Assembly (NCBI GenBank): GCA_023406225.1
Contig: JAEXWS010000024.1
Coordinates: 1 to 7,632 of the forward strand
DNA from: Bacillota bacterium
GTDB lineage: Bacteria > Bacillota > Clostridia > Oscillospirales > Oscillospiraceae
Reading direction: 5' to 3'
Length of the DNA stretch: 7,632 nucleotides
Shown here piece by piece: positions 5,000 through 7,632 of this stretch. The notes beneath the pieces were generated by a model that did no database searches, was not told the origin of the DNA, and worked only from the letters and a program-made list of their open reading frames with translations. The translations under genes and the position numbers were made by a program. Numbering within the stretch: the stretch's first letter is position 1; every line of letters starts with the position of its first letter.

Positions 5000-5851
5000 C
5001 GGTCTTGCCTGAAAAATCTTGGAATACCGCCCCCGCAGGACCTCTTCCGCACAGTTTACCTGGGCTTCCCGCTGGAACAGGCCGAACACCGTGGGGCCGG
5101 AACCGGTCATGGCGGCGTTCAGCGCTCCGCAGCGCAGCATGGCTTCCTTGATATACCGGACGTCCCGGGCCTCCTCCGCCGTCAAAACCTCCTCGAACAC
5201 GTTGCGCATCTCCTTTGCCGCGCCCTCCAGGTCCCCGCGCTCCAGCGCCCGGAGCATGGCGGGCAGGTCTGGCCGCCGCCTCAGCGCGTCCACCCGCACG
5301 CGCCCGAAAAGGGCCGGCGTAGGAAGATCGAAGTCCGGCTTGCAGATGAGGACGCGGCACTCCGGCAGCGGCGGCAGCGACGTCAGCGCCTCTCCCCTGC
5401 CCTCGGCCAGGGCCGTGCCGCCGCCCACGCAGAAGGGCACGTCGCTGCCGACGGCCGCGCCGATGCGGCGGAGCTCCTCCTCCGGCAGTTCCGGCGCGTA
5501 CAGCGCCCGCAGGCCCCGCAGCAGGGCCGCCACGTCGGCGCTGCCGCCGCCCATGCCCGCGTATGCCGGGATATGCTTTTCAAGATGGACCGAAAGTCCG
5601 GGCGCGGGACGGCTCAGCGCCGCGAAAAACGCCTCCGCCGCCCGCTGTTCCATGGTGATCCGCCCCGCCGGGAGAACGATCCCCTCAGCTTCCAGGCAAA
5701 AGCCCGCCGCCGTCTCCCGGACGGCCACCTTATCGCACAGGGACACCGTCTGCATCACCATGCGCAGATCATGGTAGCCGTCCGGGCGGCGGCCCAGGAT
5801 GTCCAGGGCCAGATTCAGTTTTGCCGGAGCGCTGCAAGTGATGGTCTTCAT
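4994..5851 (-). CDS. ispE: 4-diphosphocytidyl-2-C-methyl-D-erythritol kinase (IspE)
   Basis: The 285-residue GHMP kinase has APAKLNLALDILGRRPDGYH (8-27; K11 and N13 are the substrate/catalytic positions), the glycine-rich ATP loop AGMGGGSADVAAL (98-110), GSDVPF (135-140, catalytic D137) and a late AMTGSGPTVFGLF motif. IspE phosphorylates the 2-hydroxyl of CDP-methylerythritol, the fourth step of the MEP isoprenoid pathway, in the cytosol. Length is normal (about 280-300). The frame stays open far upstream through the hydrolase gene because of high GC. The ATG at 5851 is chosen because AGAGGA precedes it by six bases and homology begins there (MKTITCSAPAK). It follows the hydrolase stop by 14 nt, so the two are co-transcribed. 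Confidence 0.95.
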   Translation of the reverse strand: MKTITCSAPAKLNLALDILGRRPDGYHDLRMVMQTVSLCDKVAVRETAAGFCLEAEGIVLPAGRITMEQRAAEAFFAALSRPAPGLSVHLEKHIPAYAGMGGGSADVAALLRGLRALYAPELPEEELRRIGAAVGSDVPFCVGGGTALAEGRGEALTSLPPLPECRVLICKPDFDLPTPALFGRVRVDALRRRPDLPAMLRALERGDLEGAAKEMRNVFEEVLTAEEARDVRYIKEAMLRCGALNAAMTGSGPTVFGLFQREAQVNCAEEVLRGRYSKIFQARPV

Positions 5852-5865
5852 AACGATCCTCTCTG

Positions 5866-6645
5866 TCAAAAGCCCTGTTCCTTTAGTTCCCCAACCAGCC
5901 GGACGTAAAACGCCCTGGCGGAAAAATGCGCCAGGTCCCGCTTCCGGCTGTCCACCACGTCCTGATGGGACACCCGCTCCAAAATCCCCCGGTCCGTGCC
6001 CCAGACCGCGGAGGCGGGCGAAACCAGCCCGTCCGTGACGCCGTCCGCCCGGCAAAACCACATCTGCAGCCGGGCGAGGATCCCCTCGCCCCCGGGTTCT
6101 CCCAGGGCCGCGCCGTAGCTTTGATAATACACCAGGGGGCTGTCGGGCGTGTCCCTGTTGAACCGCTCCATAGCCTCTGGGGCCAGCTCTTCCAGGACGG
6201 TCCGGAAATCCGGCCGGCGGTCCCCGATGATCCGCCAGCAGCCGTTCATCCACGGGGCCGCCGCTTTGCAAAGCAGCCGTCTCCCGGCCCATACGGCCGC
6301 TGTTTTTGAGCCTCTGTGGGGCGTGCAGACCGTGGTGAGGGAGGCGACGCGCTCCGCCATCCCCAGGGTGGTGATGAGGCAGCGGGCCTCCAGGCCGCCC
6401 TTTGAATGGGCGATGATATTGACCTTGCCGCAGTCCTCCTCTTCCAGGATGCGGTCCAGCCGCTCCCCCAGGACCCGCGCGTTCTCCTCCACCGTCCCCC
6501 AGGCGTCCTGTCCGCCCAGGTATACGCGGGCGCCGTGGTCCGCCAGCGTCTCCGGGACGCGGCCCCAGTAAAGCAGGGGCCTGGTATCCCGGCAGTTCAG
6601 GCCATGCACCAGCAGGATCGGATATCGGGTATTGCAGTCTGTCAT
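5866..6645 (-). CDS. cytosolic alpha/beta hydrolase related to family I (Pseudomonas/Burkholderia-type) lipases
   Basis: The 259-residue protein begins with YPILLVHGL (8-16), the oxyanion-hole HGL of true lipases. It carries the nucleophile elbow AHSKGG (79-84, S81), the conserved TPHRGS (108-113), DGLVSPAS (205-212, D205) and SHQDVVD (226-232, H227). The 22-residue spacing from Asp to His equals that of Burkholderia glumae lipase (Asp263/His285), so the triad S81-D205-H227 is well supported. There is no signal peptide or lipobox and no lid-length insertion like the secreted enzymes, so an intracellular esterase, lipase or acyl hydrolase is likely. It contains several Cys, which also suits the cytosol. 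GGAGAG five bases before the ATG at 6645 supports the start. First gene of a hydrolase-ispE-spoIIR-VOC cluster, behind an extended -10 promoter. The natural ester substrate is unknown. Confidence 0.87.
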   Translation of the reverse strand: MTDCNTRYPILLVHGLNCRDTRPLLYWGRVPETLADHGARVYLGGQDAWGTVEENARVLGERLDRILEEEDCGKVNIIAHSKGGLEARCLITTLGMAERVASLTTVCTPHRGSKTAAVWAGRRLLCKAAAPWMNGCWRIIGDRRPDFRTVLEELAPEAMERFNRDTPDSPLVYYQSYGAALGEPGGEGILARLQMWFCRADGVTDGLVSPASAVWGTDRGILERVSHQDVVDSRKRDLAHFSARAFYVRLVGELKEQGF

Positions 6646-6678
6646 CCTGTCTCTCCATCATCTTTGATTTCGTACAGC

Positions 6679-6707
6679 ATTATACCACGCCGTTTCCCCC
6701 AGGGAAA
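6679..6707 (-). promoter_or_regulatory. extended -10 promoter of the hydrolase-ispE cluster
   Basis: On the minus strand TGGTATAAT gives a perfect TATAAT (6684-6679) preceded by the extended TG. The -35 candidate TTTCCC (6707-6702), 17 bases away, is poor, as allowed with an extended -10. The start would be near 6672, leaving a leader of about 27 nt with the SD. The -35 abuts the large palindrome at 6708-6742. Confidence 0.65.
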
Positions 6708-6742
6708 GCCAAAGGCCGCGGAAACTTTCCGCGGCCTTTGGC
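6708..6742 (-). terminator. 35-base GC-rich palindrome, probable terminator of the small membrane-protein gene
   Basis: Perfect 17-base arms, GCCAAAGGCCGCGGAAA (6708-6724) and its complement (6726-6742), around one C. It begins 15 bases past the stop of the small ORF. The T-run after the core stem is weak (TTT, then GGCTTT), so termination may be partial and the downstream cluster may receive read-through. It is symmetric and could act in both directions. Confidence 0.65.
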
Positions 6743-6757
6743 TCGGCAGGCGGACGC

Positions 6758-6913
6758 TCAGAAAGCGTCCCCCCTGCTCCGGAAGTTGTGGATGGTCTCA
6801 ACGATAAAATAGACGACGCTGACGCTCAGCAGGAACACGGCGGGCAGGACCAGCAGCGAAAAGAAGATCAGGTTCCCACCCAGGTACACAGCAGACTGAA
6901 ACAATGCCAGCAT
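6758..6913 (-). CDS. small single-span membrane protein (about 51 residues), unknown function
   Basis: Starting at the ATG at 6913, preceded by GGGAG seven bases upstream, the product has an N-terminal MLALFQSAVYLGGN, one long hydrophobic helix (about residues 15-40, rich in L, F, V, I) and a short charged tail HNFRSRGDAF. The topology would be a single-pass inner-membrane peptide. The same frame is open back to an ATG at 6997, but that codon lies inside the spacer of the predicted promoter and would not be transcribed. The extra 28 residues are also Arg/Lys-rich and unlike a conserved N-terminus. It has its own promoter, leader hairpin and downstream palindrome, so it is a monocistronic unit. 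I do not recognise the family. Coding status rests on SD, hydrophobic pattern and unit structure. Confidence 0.6.
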   Translation of the reverse strand: MLALFQSAVYLGGNLIFFSLLVLPAVFLLSVSVVYFIVETIHNFRSRGDAF

Positions 6914-6935
6914 ACCGCTCTCCCTCTTTCTAGCA

Positions 6936-6950
6936 TGGGCGTTTCGCCCA
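6936..6950. other. leader hairpin upstream of the small membrane-protein gene
   Basis: TGGGCG (6936-6941), TTT and CGCCCA (6945-6950) form a perfect six-base stem within the predicted 5' leader, 22 bases before the start codon at 6913. It is too short for a known riboswitch, and no class was recognised. It could affect mRNA stability or initiation. Confidence 0.35.
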
Positions 6951-6985
6951 AGTCCGCTCTCTCGTTTCCACCTTCCTTTGGTTAA

Positions 6986-7014
6986 ATTGTAGCACATCCG
7001 TTATGAAATGAAAA
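6986..7014 (-). promoter_or_regulatory. promoter of the small membrane-protein gene
   Basis: Minus-strand TTTTCA (7014-7009), 17-base spacer, TACAAT (6991-6986). The start near 6979 gives a leader of about 65 nt. The -35 overlaps the T-tail of the terminator of the upstream DUF1015 gene. Confidence 0.5.
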
Positions 7015-7047
7015 GCCCCCGGGCCAAAAATTTTTCGGTCCGGGGGC
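7011..7047 (-). terminator. intrinsic terminator of the DUF1015 gene
   Basis: On the minus strand GCCCCCGG (7047-7040) pairs with CCGGGGGC (7022-7015), continued inside by CC/GG after one mismatch, around an A5T5 loop region. It is followed by TTTT (7014-7011) and CATTTC. It starts six bases after the DUF1015 stop. Confidence 0.85.
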
Positions 7048-7053
7048 CTTCGC

Positions 7054-7632
7054 TCATTTGATCTTCCGCGCCTCCACATAGTACCGCTTATCCTGGGCGT
7101 GACCCATGGAGAAGGTCTTGCGGGGCAGAACGCCGTCGGCCATGACGGTTTTAAAGAGCTGCTCCTTGCCCATGGCGGGGAGCAGGAAGCCCATATTGCC
7201 CTCCTTGGACCCCAGTTCCTTCGTCACGGCGTCGCCGTGGATATAGTCCACCTCGCCGCCATGGCTCTTGAGGTACTCATCCAGGAACGTCTGCAGCGTG
7301 CCCACGGCCAGCTGCATCTTCGGGTCGGGGACGGTCATGAAGCCGTCGTGGCCCTGCCAGACCACTTCGATGGTGTGGCCCTCGCCCCGGCCCTCGTGGG
7401 CGGCGGGATAGGCGGCGCGGAAGGCGGCCATGACCCCGGCGGGGTCCACGTTGAAAAGGACCCGGTGGATGGGCTCGAAACCCAGGGCGTCGTCGTGGTT
7501 GTTCACCACCTCCACCAGGGCGTACCGGGCGGGGAGATCCGCCCACTCGCTCTCGGGGGTGACTTTCTTCAAATTCTCATAGCACTGCTTGGCGGTGGCC
7601 AGGGAGTGGTTGCCGTCGCCCACGGCGAACAG
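7054..7632 (-). CDS. DUF1015 family protein, C-terminal part (5' end beyond the window)
   Basis: The last 192 codons are present and the frame is open to the right edge, entering as LFAVGDGNHSLATAK; the GTG there is an internal Val, not a start. GDGNHSLATAK is the hallmark of the Clostridia branch of DUF1015 (DGHHR-type in other branches), followed by YALVEVVNNHDDALGFEPIHRV, also typical. The C-terminus ends normally (YYVEARKIK). Function of the family is not established. In many Clostridia it lies next to serine biosynthesis genes (serA/serC), but those would be outside this window if present. A strong terminator follows the stop. Family call is confident; no biochemical role can be assigned. 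Confidence 0.87.
   Translation of the reverse strand: MFAVGDGNHSLATAKQCYENLKKVTPESEWADLPARYALVEVVNNHDDALGFEPIHRVLFNVDPAGVMAAFRAAYPAAHEGRGEGHTIEVVWQGHDGFMTVPDPKMQLAVGTLQTFLDEYLKSHGGEVDYIHGDAVTKELGSKEGNMGFLLPAMGKEQLFKTVMADGVLPRKTFSMGHAQDKRYYVEARKIK

Noticed and set aside
4232..5908. 558-codon plus-strand open frame antisense to spoIIR and ispE
   Set aside because: It is rich in His, Gln, Arg and Gly with no recognisable domain, and lies wholly opposite two secure genes; a GC-rich shadow.
4994..6661. 555-codon minus-strand open frame that includes IspE
   Set aside because: Only the first 858 bases from the ATG at 5851 encode IspE. The upstream portion is an out-of-frame reading of the hydrolase gene, low-complexity in Gly/Arg/Pro, left open by high GC.
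6914..6997. Longer start (79 residues) for the small membrane protein
   Set aside because: The ATG at 6997 falls inside the promoter spacer, upstream of the predicted transcript start, and the extra residues look non-coding.

Overview
The window looks like a chromosomal segment of a GC-rich, spore-forming Clostridia. A gut Oscillospiraceae-type bacterium is the best guess. The main evidence is spoIIR, a sporulation gene found only in endospore formers, together with ispE (the bacterial MEP isoprenoid pathway) and a DUF1015 gene of the type common in Clostridia. Most genes lie on the minus strand and are tightly packed, with short leaders and hairpin terminators.

Left part (1-3804): a three-gene minus-strand operon, archaeal-type (type II) GAPDH -> archaeal-type phosphoglycerate kinase -> LarA-family nickel-pincer 2-hydroxyacid racemase/epimerase. 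The last gene is cut by the window edge. It faces a divergent plus-strand DeoR-family regulator. A ~190-bp, very AT-rich intergenic region (about 24% GC over 2761-2940) holds a good sigma-A-type promoter in each direction. Each promoter overlaps a perfect inverted repeat, and TGATAA half-sites recur between them. The GAPDH and PGK are close in sequence to the archaeal branch (e.g. Pyrococcus/Methanothermus type) rather than the ordinary bacterial glycolytic pair. Inference: this is a regulated accessory catabolic module, not housekeeping glycolysis. It would oxidise an aldehyde phosphate to an acyl phosphate, harvest ATP with the kinase, and correct the C2 configuration of the resulting 2-hydroxyacid with the LarA-like epimerase. 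The substrate is unknown. This is the most interesting part of the window.

Middle part (3771-6707): a near-perfect bidirectional terminator separates the DeoR gene from a minus-strand cluster. In transcription order this is an intracellular family-I-lipase-like alpha/beta hydrolase, ispE, spoIIR and a VOC-domain protein with a C-terminal HTH-like tail. The hydrolase has an extended -10 promoter. A candidate sigma-F-like promoter for spoIIR overlaps the ispE stop codon.

Right part (6708-7632): a small single-membrane-span protein of about 51 residues with its own promoter, leader hairpin and downstream palindrome, then a terminator and the 3' part of a DUF1015 gene that enters from beyond the right edge.

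No tRNA, rRNA, CRISPR array, insertion sequence or attachment site was seen. Apart from the promoter and terminator regions described, there is no gene-free stretch over 300 bases.
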